From assembly GCF_018882465.1 (NCBI RefSeq), contig NZ_JACVOK010000002.1:62001-126000 (forward strand): a stretch of DNA of 64,000 nucleotides, in the 5' to 3' direction. Shown here in pieces: positions 55,611-64,000 of this stretch (positions are counted from its first letter, which is position 1; every line of letters begins with the position of its first letter). A program made the translations under genes and the position numbers. The notes below the pieces were generated by a model. It searched no databases. It was given only the letters and a program-made list of their open reading frames with translations, and was not told the DNA's origin. This stretch comes from Polynucleobacter sp. 73C-SIWE. GTDB taxonomy: Bacteria > Pseudomonadota > Gammaproteobacteria > Burkholderiales > Burkholderiaceae.

Positions 55611-57398
55611 TTGCCTAAATTTTCAGCATTAGACTTTTCTAAATTCGGAGCAGCAATATCCATGATTGGCGCTTGCCTATTGACTGGATGTGCAACCCAG
55701 ACTCAGCAAATCAAGATGAATGAGTCAAGGGACCAATTTAAGAATGGCGACATGCAAAGTACTGCTGCCACTATTCAAAGTATCTTTAAGGATAAAAATA
55801 CTCTGTATTACCTAGAGCTAGGCGGCGTACAAAGACTACAGGGCGCAAAGCAAATCCCTAATAGCACGCAGAACCTATTAGCGGCAGATCAATTGGTTGA
55901 GCAATGGGAGATTGCAACCAGCGACAAGCTCAAGCGCTCTTTTACAAGCATGAGTTCATACATCCTATCCGAGGGCTTAAGTAGTAATTACGACCCCAAG
56001 CCATATGAGGTGAGTTTATTAAGTCAGACGATTGCACTCAATCATTTATCACAGGGTCGCTGGAACGATGCCATGGTTGAGGCTAAAAAAATGGCACAAC
56101 GAGAAAAGGTGATCGAGGAACTGATTCAAAGTAAGGTCACAGCGGTATCTAAAGTAGAGCAACAACAACAAAATAATCAGAACACTAGGGGTGCTACTAG
56201 TCGTATTCAAAATATTGGCGGATATCCCATCAATCTCTTGGATGATGAGGAGACGCGCAGCCTGAAGAATGCTTATCAAAGTCCTGCGGCCTATTATTTA
56301 TCTGGCTTTATCCATGAATCCCAGGGTGAGGCTAGCTTAGCTGCCCCCGGCTATCGCCTAGCAATTGAACTGCGACCCTCAGTCAACTTTTTCAAGACCA
56401 GTATTGCTAAGTTGGACTCTAATATTGCCAATCAAGCTAAAAAAAGTTTTGCAGATACTCTGATTATGATTGATACAGGGTATATGCCTAAAATTAGCCC
56501 CCATCAGATTAGTCAGTCAGTGACTTTTGGCGGAAATTCAAAATTAGTGACCCTTACTTTTCCTGTGATCGAAAAATCAAGCGATCGTTTTGCGCCAAAC
56601 TATATTCAACTCGGTGATCGAGTGGCTAATCCAGAGTTAGTGGCCAATATCGATGCAATGGCTAGGAAAAATCTTCAAGATGAGATGCCGGCTTACGTTC
56701 TGAGAGCCACCTCGCGCGCGCTTGTATCCTTAGCCACTCAATATGCGGCAGACCAAGCTGCGCAACAGGCAGCTAGAAAAAATAATCAAAACAATCAGAA
56801 TAATAATGCGGCAATTATTGGCGCTATAGCAGGAATGCTTACTGGTTATGGCCTACAGGCAATTAATGTGACGGACGTACGCCATTGGTCAACATTGCCA
56901 GCACAAACTTATATGGCCAGAATGGGATTGCCGATTGGAACAACCGTTCTGAAATTTGCTTTGCCATCGGGCGTAATACAAAGTCAAACAGTAAATCTTG
57001 TCGGTGGCTATAACGTGATTTATATCCGTATGTTTAGAAATAAGGCAACTGTTCTCACATCAAATGATCCAGCAGCGCTTCCTCTTCCACCACAAGTCGT
57101 TGCACCACAAACAATTACCAATCCTGTTTCAACAGTCCCAAGGGCATCCTCAGACGAAGTTAAGCCCAAAGAGGGCGCCTTAGACGGATTTAAGAAGTTA
57201 TTCAGTGGTTTCATGGGTCCAAAACCGGAGGAGGCAACTCTGAGCGCCCCTGTGCTTGCAGCGCCCGTAGAGCCTGAATCTGCCGCCACAGTCCCAGCCG
57301 TAAACCCCATACCCAGGCCTGCAAGCGGTAATATGGATGGGTTGAAGCCCTATGAGCCACCCAGTTTACTCAACAGCCTTCAGCAGCTTTTTAATTAA
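55611..57398 (+). CDS. Large lipoprotein, COG3014-like
   Basis: A 595-residue predicted outer-membrane lipoprotein (lipobox LLTGC at about 23-27). It starts from TTG at 55611; the only nearby ATG (55662) would leave too short a signal. The N-terminal half looks like TPR-type helices (DQFKNGDMQSTAATIQSIFKDK, GRWNDAMVEAKKMAQ) with a YYLSGFIHESQGEASLAAPGY segment; two Asn/Gln-rich stretches and a Pro-rich C-terminal part follow. Related to COG3014, known as the upstream neighbour of ycfL-lpoB genes. Confidence 0.75.
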   Translation: MPKFSALDFSKFGAAISMIGACLLTGCATQTQQIKMNESRDQFKNGDMQSTAATIQSIFKDKNTLYYLELGGVQRLQGAKQIPNSTQNLLAADQLVEQWEIATSDKLKRSFTSMSSYILSEGLSSNYDPKPYEVSLLSQTIALNHLSQGRWNDAMVEAKKMAQREKVIEELIQSKVTAVSKVEQQQQNNQNTRGATSRIQNIGGYPINLLDDEETRSLKNAYQSPAAYYLSGFIHESQGEASLAAPGYRLAIELRPSVNFFKTSIAKLDSNIANQAKKSFADTLIMIDTGYMPKISPHQISQSVTFGGNSKLVTLTFPVIEKSSDRFAPNYIQLGDRVANPELVANIDAMARKNLQDEMPAYVLRATSRALVSLATQYAADQAAQQAARKNNQNNQNNNAAIIGAIAGMLTGYGLQAINVTDVRHWSTLPAQTYMARMGLPIGTTVLKFALPSGVIQSQTVNLVGGYNVIYIRMFRNKATVLTSNDPAALPLPPQVVAPQTITNPVSTVPRASSDEVKPKEGALDGFKKLFSGFMGPKPEEATLSAPVLAAPVEPESAATVPAVNPIPRPASGNMDGLKPYEPPSLLNSLQQLFN

Positions 57399-57410
57399 GA
57401 AAGACCGAGA

Positions 57411-57767
57411 ATGAAAAAATACCTTTTGATTCTATTGGCAGCTATTGCATTAGCTGCCTGCAGCTCAACCCCCTCGATGAAAGATATGACAGTGCGCATG
57501 GGTGACACTGACAGTATTCAGATTACGGATATGCGTAGCTTAATGCGCAATGGTGTTTTAACAGCGCAGGTAACTATTCAGAACGATAGTAAGTCCAACT
57601 TGGTTGCTTATCGTTTTAAATGGCTAGGCAAGAATGGTATGACTGTAAGCGATGAAGAAGCCTGGAAGCCGGTGACCATTGGTAAAGGTCAGTCGACTAT
57701 TATTACGGGGATCGCGCCCACACCAGATGCTACTGATTTTCGTTTTGAGTTAAATCAGTACAAATAA
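57411..57767 (+). CDS. ycfL: YcfL-like DUF1425 lipoprotein
   Basis: A 118-residue lipoprotein (signal MKKYLLILLAAIALAACSS, Cys17). The mature part is a beta-rich fold with TAQVTIQNDSKSNLVAYRFKWLGKNGM, matching the DUF1425/YcfL family. Usually found with lpoB, as here. It lies 12 bases after the COG3014-like gene. Confidence 0.88.
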   Translation: MKKYLLILLAAIALAACSSTPSMKDMTVRMGDTDSIQITDMRSLMRNGVLTAQVTIQNDSKSNLVAYRFKWLGKNGMTVSDEEAWKPVTIGKGQSTIITGIAPTPDATDFRFELNQYK

Positions 57768-57796
57768 ACTTTAGAGTAAACCTCTTTAATTAAAAA

Positions 57797-58393
57797 ATGA
57801 TCATGAAAATCCACACTAAAACTATCCATTTATCTGCATTGGCACTCTCTGCTGTTTTGTTGGCAGCGTGCTCAGGCCCGCAAGTTCGTTATGGCGATGC
57901 TAAAGCGGTTGAGACTGTCAACGTTAATTACGGTTCAACCGACTTGCAAATCATTGCTGAAGCGATGACGAGATCACTTTTGCAATCAAAAGCGATTTCT
58001 GGAAGCAAGGATGCACCGATTGTGACTTTGGCAGATGTCAAGAACAAGACCTCTGAATATATTGATACTCGTGTGATTACCGATAAGATTCGAACGCAAC
58101 TCATGAAGAGTGGTCAAGTCCGTTTTGCAGTGAGCGTTACCGAAATGCAAAATCAAACAGATGAGTTAAAGCGTCAAAATCAATCCGGCCTTTATAAGAA
58201 CAGTACGATCGCTAAAACTGGCAATATGCAGGGCGCCCAATATCGTATTGAAGGTTCAATTGCCTCTATCGTGAAGAGCACTAAAGACGTGAAAGATGTC
58301 TACTACGTCTTTAACTTAAATCTCATTAATAACGAATCAGGCTTGCTCGAGTGGGCTGATGAAAAAGAGATTCGCAAGACTGCCACCCGCTAA
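57797..58393 (+). CDS. lpoB: LpoB-like penicillin-binding protein activator
   Basis: A 198-residue outer-membrane lipoprotein (lipobox LLAAC). The mature domain shows the CsgG/LpoB fold: PIVTLADVKNKTSEYIDTRVITDKIRTQLMKSG, VRFAV, ..GAQYRIEGSIASIV and YYVFNLNLINNESGLLEWADEKEIRK. LpoB activates PBP1b for peptidoglycan synthesis. The start could be ATG at 57797 or 57803. Confidence 0.85.
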   Translation: MIMKIHTKTIHLSALALSAVLLAACSGPQVRYGDAKAVETVNVNYGSTDLQIIAEAMTRSLLQSKAISGSKDAPIVTLADVKNKTSEYIDTRVITDKIRTQLMKSGQVRFAVSVTEMQNQTDELKRQNQSGLYKNSTIAKTGNMQGAQYRIEGSIASIVKSTKDVKDVYYVFNLNLINNESGLLEWADEKEIRKTATR

Positions 58394-58409
58394 TCAAGGA
58401 ATTTAATTA

Positions 58410-59447
58410 ATGCCATTGCTTAAAAAATCGTTTCTAGTTTGTGCGGGAGTGGGCCTAGTCTTATTGACTGGCTGTGCTTCTAAGCCTCCTGCAGTCGTAC
58501 CAGAGCAGGCCATTGTTGGAAGGGTGGCTGCTGATCCTCCTAAGAACCCAGTGATTAATGCGCAGGCTCTGAAGGCGGAATCTAAATCAATTGCAGTAAC
58601 CGATATCTACTTCAAGAAAGAAGGCAAGAACTTAGTTTTCATTGAAGAGACCCGTCAAAAAACCAATAACAACGTTACCTCAACCATTACGCCTAGAACA
58701 ATTGAGGTAGATGCCGATAAGGCGGATGCTTCTGCTCTGACTGGTGGTCCAAACCCATCTGCATTTCCAGTGAAGTTCACTGATTTATCGGATCCGAAGC
58801 CCACTGCTCCAGTGGTCACTCCTGTAGATCCTCAGGCGTCGAGTAATAGCTCTAATGCCGAAACTCAGAGTTCTAAGAAGTCCGGTTATGAGAACAAGAT
58901 GGAGTATGGCGAGTTACGTTACTTAGCTAACCCAATTCGTGGCTTACTGATTCAATCAGGCTACAAAGTTGTACAAGCTCAATCAACAGTAGCTATGCCT
59001 AACCAGGGCGATGAGTTCTTTGATATCGTCAAGCGTATTAAAGTGGGTGATTTTGGTGACGCTGATTATGTTCTGTATGGCGTTTTAGCTGAAGTCTCCA
59101 ATACAGATAATGTGGCAGACATTCCTGGAACTAAATCGACTTCTCATCAGATGACGCTTGAGGTAACGGTAGACTTTAATATTGTTGACACTAAGACAGC
59201 CCAAATCGTCGCCTCATTCATCGCTTCTGGCGAAGGCAAGGATGTCCAAATTGATGGCAAAAATACTGGCTATAAACCAAGTACGGCAAAGCTCATGAAG
59301 CTTGCTTCTTTAGATTTGGCAGAAGATGTACGCAAGAACTTAGCAGCTCAGAATTTCGTGACCAATAACCCAGGATCTGCTGGGTATGAGCGCAATCTGA
59401 AGCGCCGTCTGGATGATGATGCTTCTACTTTAAAGGTTTATAAGTAA
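58410..59447 (+). CDS. Lipoprotein with CsgG/LpoB-like C-terminal domain
   Basis: A 345-residue lipoprotein (lipobox LLTGC). A low-complexity region (about residues 120-165, SSNSSNAETQSSKKSG) links a beta-rich N-terminal part to a C-terminal domain with MEYGELRYLANPIRGLL, DADYVLYGVLAEVSNTD and VDFNIVDTKTAQIVASFIASGEGKD, which resembles CsgG/LpoB-type folds. AAGGA is nine bases upstream of the ATG. Last gene of the four-lipoprotein cluster. Confidence 0.75.
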   Translation: MPLLKKSFLVCAGVGLVLLTGCASKPPAVVPEQAIVGRVAADPPKNPVINAQALKAESKSIAVTDIYFKKEGKNLVFIEETRQKTNNNVTSTITPRTIEVDADKADASALTGGPNPSAFPVKFTDLSDPKPTAPVVTPVDPQASSNSSNAETQSSKKSGYENKMEYGELRYLANPIRGLLIQSGYKVVQAQSTVAMPNQGDEFFDIVKRIKVGDFGDADYVLYGVLAEVSNTDNVADIPGTKSTSHQMTLEVTVDFNIVDTKTAQIVASFIASGEGKDVQIDGKNTGYKPSTAKLMKLASLDLAEDVRKNLAAQNFVTNNPGSAGYERNLKRRLDDDASTLKVYK

Positions 59448-59458
59448 GTAGAAAGATG

Positions 59459-60850
59459 CTACACCTGAAGCGGCGGATGCGTTCTTTCATAGCGCTCCGC
59501 TGTTCTTCTAAACAAATAGAGTAAAAAGCAGGCAGCCAATGCAAGACTTAAGCTATTGCCAGCCCAAAAGCCATTCGCACCTTGCAAGAATGTGGGTACG
59601 TTTCCAAAAACATTAAAGCCCATGAGGTAGCCGCCGCCAAGGCCGACACCCCATAGTGATCCTGCATAAATGACCATGGGCCAGAACGCGATTCGATATG
59701 CGCGCAGAATAAATGCTGCAGCGACTTGTAGAGCGTCAAAAACTTGATAGAAGGCAATAAACAAAAAGAGTGGAATTGAAAAGGCTTTTACTTCAGCTGG
59801 TGGATCATAGAGATCTAATAGCTGCATTCTGAAAAGCCAGACTGCTATACCAATCGTGATACAAGTAGCGGTTGTAAAGAAGACTGAAGACCAGCCAATC
59901 TCCTCAGCACGTTCTGGTTTATTTGCACCAATCGATTGCGATACTAATGTCATAGTTGCAATGGAGAGTGAGAGTGGGACCATATAAATGACAGTTCCCA
60001 TATTGGCCACAATCTGATGCCCAGCTAATGCGGTTGTTCCTAAGCGTGCAATAAACAGGGACATGAAGGTAAAGGAAGTAACCTCAATCAAATAGCTAAA
60101 GCCAATGGGAGCCCCTAGTTTTAGCAAGACCCAAATGCGATGCCAGTCAGGAGGGCTAAAGCGCGCAAAGATCATAAAGGGTCTATAGAAACGATCCAAT
60201 AGAACGAAGCCTAGGGTTAATAACATCCAAGTCCAGTTGATGATCACAGTAGCGACTGCGCAGCCAGGCCCACCCATACCTTCAATACCAAAGCCGCCGT
60301 AGATAAAGAGCAAGTTCAGGGGTAGCTTTAGTCCAAGACCAATGAGTTGAATGACAGTAATGACGGCAGGGCGAGAAACGGCATTGTGTAAGGCCATCAA
60401 GACACGCATTACCATGCTGGCGGGCAATCCAATCGCCAGAATATTGAGATACAACTTGGCTTTGTCTTCTATGTCCGGACTCAGATGAGAAATCTCAAGC
60501 ACATGATCTGCATTGGTCAAAATCAAACAGCCAAGAATGGTTAGTCCTAGTGCAAGCCAAGTAGCTTGTCTGACTTCTTCGCCGATTTCAGAATGCCGTT
60601 TAGCGCCAAAGAGCTGTCCAGCGATTGGCGCAAGAGCAGACACTACGCCAGTAAGGCCAACATAAACGCTAATAAATATCGCTGAAGCCATCGCTAAGGC
60701 AGCCAAGTCCTCGGCAGAGTAGCGAGCAGTCATGGCAGTATCGAGTACGCCAAAAGCTATCACTGCTAATTGGCCTATCAAAAGAGGGCCAGCGAGTTTG
60801 AGTAAAGCAGGAACGTCTTCGCGAAGTCGCGATAGTTTAAAGTGCGGCAC
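59459..60850 (-). CDS. MATE family efflux transporter
   Basis: A 463-residue, twelve-helix antiporter exporting cationic drugs or metabolites. Seen: LLIGQLAVIAFGVLDTAM at helix 1, PIAGQLFGAKRHSEIGEEVR, MVMRVLMALHNAVSRP and VSQSIGANKPERAEEIGW. It resembles the NorM branch. It follows the GT39 gene by three bases on the same strand. Confidence 0.93.
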   Translation of the reverse strand: MPHFKLSRLREDVPALLKLAGPLLIGQLAVIAFGVLDTAMTARYSAEDLAALAMASAIFISVYVGLTGVVSALAPIAGQLFGAKRHSEIGEEVRQATWLALGLTILGCLILTNADHVLEISHLSPDIEDKAKLYLNILAIGLPASMVMRVLMALHNAVSRPAVITVIQLIGLGLKLPLNLLFIYGGFGIEGMGGPGCAVATVIINWTWMLLTLGFVLLDRFYRPFMIFARFSPPDWHRIWVLLKLGAPIGFSYLIEVTSFTFMSLFIARLGTTALAGHQIVANMGTVIYMVPLSLSIATMTLVSQSIGANKPERAEEIGWSSVFFTTATCITIGIAVWLFRMQLLDLYDPPAEVKAFSIPLFLFIAFYQVFDALQVAAAFILRAYRIAFWPMVIYAGSLWGVGLGGGYLMGFNVFGNVPTFLQGANGFWAGNSLSLALAACFLLYLFRRTAERYERTHPPLQV

Positions 60851-60853
60851 TAT

Positions 60854-62572
60854 TTATTCCGGGATCACTTCGTACAGACGCAATCGTTCATCGCGGTCGG
60901 CGGCGCGACGGTCTTCCCAAAGCAAATGTAGCTTCTTCTTATTCAGCTTTGCGTAGGCTTTAGCTTCAGATTGGTTATGAGTGAGCATCCAAGGGCAATT
61001 GGAGTCATCACGCAGAGGAAGTTTTGTGAAATAACTAAAAGAGGCCAGCTGAGAGTCGCCGATATTACTGGTGTTAACGCAACCAGCACCGGCTGGAACT
61101 ACCTGTGCTAAACGAGCAGCTACTTGACGATAGGTCTTGGCGTAGTTAATGGTTGGTAACCAGAGCGTCATCAAGAGCACCCACATCAAGGTAGTGCCAG
61201 ATGCGGAAATAATCAGGCAGCGCCAGATTTCTTTGGGGGCGCGAGAAGTTCTCCAGCGCACTACTGCAAGCCATACTCCAGTAATAGCAATGGCAACTAC
61301 AAAGCCAAGCAGATTAAATTGACTTTCAAAGCCGGGAAGTAATCTACTAACATTGGAGGCGGTCGATTCTGGGAAGCCAGTAACTTTTGCTAGCCAAATA
61401 ATCCAAATCGCAATTGCGATGAGGGTAAAGCTAAACATCGCAAACCAATCAATGAAGCTAATCATGCTGCGCTTTAAGATCGGCAAGCTAAAGGCAGCAA
61501 TGATGGATAGGCTTGGAATCAAAATCATCAGGTCGTGTTCATTAGCCTCTAGGCGGAACAGTACATAAATGAAGCTACCAATAAATAAGCTCAGTGGAAT
61601 GCAAAGATGGGGAGCACGCCATGCGCCAGCTTCTTTGACTCGACCCCAGTGCGCTAATGAAATGATGGCGAGCGGCCATACTGGCCAAGCATAGGCCCAG
61701 AAGTTCACGCTCAGGAACCCAAGGGATTCCATAGAAGGGGTTGCTCTCATTTCTGGAACATTGCGCCAACCTTCTTCAGCAATGTGACGCAAATGAACTG
61801 GAAGATCTGCTAAATACCAAATGATTGGCCAAATCGCGAAACCAATTAAGCCTAAAACAGTACTTGTTAATGTCCAGCGAAAACGCAACTTTGCGTTGCT
61901 AGCGAGAACGGCAATGATCGTCGAGCTAACTACCATGAGGCTAAGAGCGAGATTGCTGGATAGGGCAACAATCACAATGCCAAGACCAGTCCAAAGGCCG
62001 CCTTGCCATGGTTTATCTAAGCCACGTACTGTTCCATAGAGCACGATGCTAATGCCCATGAGTTGCGCCATCATTGGCGTGGTTTCATGAGCGCGCTGTG
62101 CTAGACCGACGCAAGCTAAGAAGATGAGCAGTGCGCCATCCGCTAGAGTCATGCCGTAACTCTTTAGGTCTGGTTGGCCACCAACAGCAAGTGCCATTGG
62201 CTGCACTTCACGACGACGACCTAAAAGATAGGTGGCATACCAAATTGCTAAGGCAGCAGAGAAAAAGCAAACAGCAGAGTAAAGACGTGCCGCATTGGCA
62301 GCACCAATCAACCAACCAAATAAGTCAATGAAGGTCGCGCCAATCCAATAGGGAAGTGGTGCACCAAGAGAGGCATCGCGACCCGCGATGTGCGGAACAA
62401 TCCAATCTATGGAATTGCCGCGGAATAAAGTCCACATGCCGCCAAAGCCGATGGCATCTTCATTCTTCCAGGGATCCCGAAAGAAGAGGCCAGCAAAACC
62501 ATAAATTAATGTCAGCGCAAAAATAATGATGCGCGGAATCGATTTAGTAGCGGCGGCGGTAAGTTTGACCAT
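60854..62572 (-). CDS. GT39-type glycosyltransferase (ArnT-like)
   Basis: A 572-residue inner-membrane enzyme with about 11-12 helices. N-terminal FRDPWKNEDAIGFGGMW carries the conserved Asp-rich loop of GT39/ArnT enzymes that use a polyprenyl-linked sugar donor. A soluble C-terminal part follows helix 11 (ARLAQVVPAGAGCVN ... RDDSNCPWML). Sugar and acceptor are unknown; lipid A or cell-envelope glycan is a reasonable guess. Confidence 0.85.
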   Translation of the reverse strand: MVKLTAAATKSIPRIIIFALTLIYGFAGLFFRDPWKNEDAIGFGGMWTLFRGNSIDWIVPHIAGRDASLGAPLPYWIGATFIDLFGWLIGAANAARLYSAVCFFSAALAIWYATYLLGRRREVQPMALAVGGQPDLKSYGMTLADGALLIFLACVGLAQRAHETTPMMAQLMGISIVLYGTVRGLDKPWQGGLWTGLGIVIVALSSNLALSLMVVSSTIIAVLASNAKLRFRWTLTSTVLGLIGFAIWPIIWYLADLPVHLRHIAEEGWRNVPEMRATPSMESLGFLSVNFWAYAWPVWPLAIISLAHWGRVKEAGAWRAPHLCIPLSLFIGSFIYVLFRLEANEHDLMILIPSLSIIAAFSLPILKRSMISFIDWFAMFSFTLIAIAIWIIWLAKVTGFPESTASNVSRLLPGFESQFNLLGFVVAIAITGVWLAVVRWRTSRAPKEIWRCLIISASGTTLMWVLLMTLWLPTINYAKTYRQVAARLAQVVPAGAGCVNTSNIGDSQLASFSYFTKLPLRDDSNCPWMLTHNQSEAKAYAKLNKKKLHLLWEDRRAADRDERLRLYEVIPE

Positions 62573-62593
62573 GAACTCTATTTAAGCAAAAAC

Positions 62594-62626
62594 AAAAAAT
62601 AAAAAAGGCAGCAAACGCTGCCTTAA
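62594..62626 (-). terminator. Intrinsic terminator of rpmE2
   Basis: On the minus strand AAGGCAGC and GCTGCCTT (62605-62624 plus-strand coordinates, four-base loop) are followed by a T-rich tail. Downstream of the L31 gene. Confidence 0.85.
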
Positions 62627-62632
62627 TTATCT

Positions 62633-62661
62633 CGCAGGGCAGGTATTTCACATACCCTGCG
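62633..62661 (-). repeat. Second hairpin between rpmE2 stop and its terminator
   Basis: CGCAGGG (62633-62639) and CCCTGCG (62655-62661), with an internal GGTAT/ATACC that can compete for pairing. It comes first after the rpmE2 stop and may stabilise or process the mRNA end. Confidence 0.5.
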
Positions 62662-62673
62662 AATTGAAGTGAT

Positions 62674-63021
62674 TTAAGCCTTCTTCTTAGCTGGCTTTTC
62701 AGCAGCTTTAGCTTCTGCAGCAGCAGCTTTTTTCTCAGCTGTTTTAGCAGCGCCATCACCGGTAGCTTTAGCAACAGCTTTAGTACCGAATTTCTGACGG
62801 AATTTCTCAACACGACCGGCGGTATCCATGATTTTTTGGGTGCCAGTGTAGAAAGGGTGTGATTCAGATGAAGTCTCGATCTTGGCCAAAGGATATTCCT
62901 TGCCATCTTCCCACTTGATTGTCTCTTTAGTAGACATCGTGGAGCGAGTCTTGAAGCTGAAGTTATTGGAAACGTCTACAAAGACGATTTCACGATATTC
63001 GGGGTGAATGCCAGGTTTCAT
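62674..63021 (-). CDS. rpmE2: 50S ribosomal protein L31 type B with Ala/Lys extension
   Basis: A 115-residue L31 of the non-zinc type [20 protein letters not shown] and [29 protein letters not shown] are standard and no CxxC zinc motif is present. The normal protein is about 85-90 residues; here a tail of some 30 residues follows ([21 protein letters not shown]...), a low-complexity helix. Downstream of rho with its own terminator. Confidence 0.93.
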   Translation of the reverse strand: MKPGIHPEYREIVFVDVSNNFSFKTRSTMSTKETIKWEDGKEYPLAKIETSSESHPFYTGTQKIMDTAGRVEKFRQKFGTKAVAKATGDGAAKTAEKKAAAAEAKAAEKPAKKKA

Positions 63022-63155
63022 TTTGAGTCCTATGAGCGGGTAGCCGTTTAAGTTAATAACCTAAATACTTTCCCAAGTTAAAAGCAATAAAGGGTGCAAC
63101 AAAGGCGAAATTATGCCATGAAATCAATAACAAAGCGCACTTTCGGGGTCTAAAA

Positions 63156-63172
63156 GGGGCTAAAACAGCCCC
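63156..63172 (-). terminator. Terminator after rho
   Basis: GGGGCT/AGCCCC with a five-base loop, followed on the minus strand by TTTTAG. Modest strength. Confidence 0.6.
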
Positions 63173-63184
63173 CAGGACCCTAAA

Positions 63185-64000
63185 TTAGCCTCCACGACGC
63201 ATTAGGTCGAAGAATTCACCGTTGTTTTTGGTTGATTTGAGCTTATCCACAATGAAGTTCATCGCCTCGATATCGTCCATATCGGCCAGCAATTTACGCA
63301 ATACCCAGATCTTCTGGAGATTCTCTGCTTTAACCAAGAGCTCCTCACGACGGGTGCCCGACTTATTGAGGTTAATCGATGGGTAAACGCGACGCTCAGC
63401 GAGGCGACGCTCAAGATGAACTTCCATATTGCCCGTGCCCTTGAATTCTTCATAAATGAGGTCATCCATACGGCTACCCGTTTCAATCAGTGCGGTAGCG
63501 ATGATGGTCAACGAACCACCTTCTTCGATATTACGGGCTGCACCGAAGAAACGTTTTGGACGTTGCAATGCGTTTGCATCCACACCACCGGAGAGTACTT
63601 TGCCTGATGAAGGAACAACGGTGTTGTATGCGCGAGCAAGACGGGTAATCGAGTCAAGCAAGATGATCACATCTTTGCCCATCTCCACTAAACGTTTTGC
63701 TTTTTCAATCACCATCTCGGCGACTTGCACGTGACGAACTGCTGGCTCATCAAAAGTAGAGGCAACGACTTCACCGCGCACGGAGCGTTGCATCTCAGTC
63801 ACTTCTTCTGGGCGCTCGTCAACGAGCAAGACAATCAAAATCGCTTCAGGATTATTGGCGGCAATTGCGTGAGCAATGTGCTGCATCATCACGGTCTTAC
63901 CAGACTTCGGTGATGCTACGATCAAACCACGTTGGCCGTAACCAATCGGGGAGATCATGTCGATGATGCGACCAGTCAGATTTTCTTCTGCCTTGATGTC
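63185..64000 (-). CDS. rho: Transcription termination factor Rho, N-terminus outside window
   Basis: The C-terminal 271 residues of Rho, an RNA-dependent hexameric helicase that ends transcription. The frame is open to the right edge, where [11 protein letters not shown] precedes the ATPase domain. Seen: [20 protein letters not shown] (Walker A), [16 protein letters not shown] (Walker B region), [37 protein letters not shown] and the R-loop [17 protein letters not shown]. The RNA-binding N-terminus is not visible. Confidence 0.97.
   Translation of the reverse strand, partial: DIKAEENLTGRIIDMISPIGYGQRGLIVASPKSGKTVMMQHIAHAIAANNPEAILIVLLVDERPEEVTEMQRSVRGEVVASTFDEPAVRHVQVAEMVIEKAKRLVEMGKDVIILLDSITRLARAYNTVVPSSGKVLSGGVDANALQRPKRFFGAARNIEEGGSLTIIATALIETGSRMDDLIYEEFKGTGNMEVHLERRLAERRVYPSINLNKSGTRREELLVKAENLQKIWVLRKLLADMDDIEAMNFIVDKLKSTKNNGEFFDLMRRGG

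Overview
The window looks like a chromosomal segment of a free-living, AT-leaning betaproteobacterium of the Burkholderiaceae, most like Polynucleobacter. This is an inference from gene content: Bug/TctC receptors, a respiratory formate dehydrogenase operon with DUF3305/DUF3306 proteins, DUF5993-DsbB, a TIGR02450 protein and a type B L31 next to rho. No database search was possible. I saw no phage, insertion sequence, CRISPR array, rRNA or tRNA. Genes are dense and both window edges cut a gene (copper ATPase at the left, rho at the right).

Layout. 1-2024: copper P-type ATPase and a divergent CopZ-like metallochaperone. 2155-3243: Fe-S carrier ApbC/Mrp. 3258-12780: one long formate dehydrogenase operon (DUF3305, DUF3306, a multi-cluster ferredoxin, a TorD-like chaperone, a small Tat protein, FdhA, FdhB, a small lipoprotein, the cytochrome b subunit and a small secreted protein). 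12781-14176: tungstate ABC transporter TupC-TupB, convergent with it. 14244-16671: Bfd-like ferredoxin, EEP hydrolase and cardiolipin synthase. 16668-22733: acyl-CoA metabolism (two CaiB/BaiF CoA transferases, acyl-CoA dehydrogenase, 3-hydroxybutyrate dehydrogenase, HMG-CoA lyase). 22888-27359: Fe superoxide dismutase, PuuD-like membrane protein, rubredoxin and its reductase, old yellow enzyme, small proteins. 27383-36711: DUF4239 protein, L-lactate dehydrogenase, two EamA transporters, class V aminotransferase, NAD(P)HX dehydratase, beta-CASP nuclease, LOG protein. 36764-46421: pore-like membrane protein, YhiN flavoprotein, truncated haemoglobin, phasin-like protein, four-domain rhodanese, SelD, RhlE-type helicase, thioesterase, GNAT. 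46568-51529: a molybdate/tungstate handling island (molbindin, two tandem receptors, a ModE-like regulator with a periplasmic-binding-protein domain, ModA) and a cytochrome c. 51593-55484: Bug receptors, SemiSWEET, FAH-family enzyme, DUF5993-DsbB. 55611-59447: four lipoproteins including LpoB-like ones. 59459-64000: MATE exporter, GT39 glycosyltransferase, L31, rho.

How it fits together. The main theme is formate oxidation with a Mo/W cofactor. The catalytic subunit carries Cys, not Sec, at the metal. TupBC sits at the 3' end of the FDH operon, while the likely TupA, a related diverged receptor, the molbindin and the candidate regulator sit about 35 kb away. The split transporter, the regulator and the accessory proteins of unknown role in the FDH operon are the most interesting leads. 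A second is a DUF4239 gene with no standard start codon, placed directly after the lactate dehydrogenase stop in the same frame.
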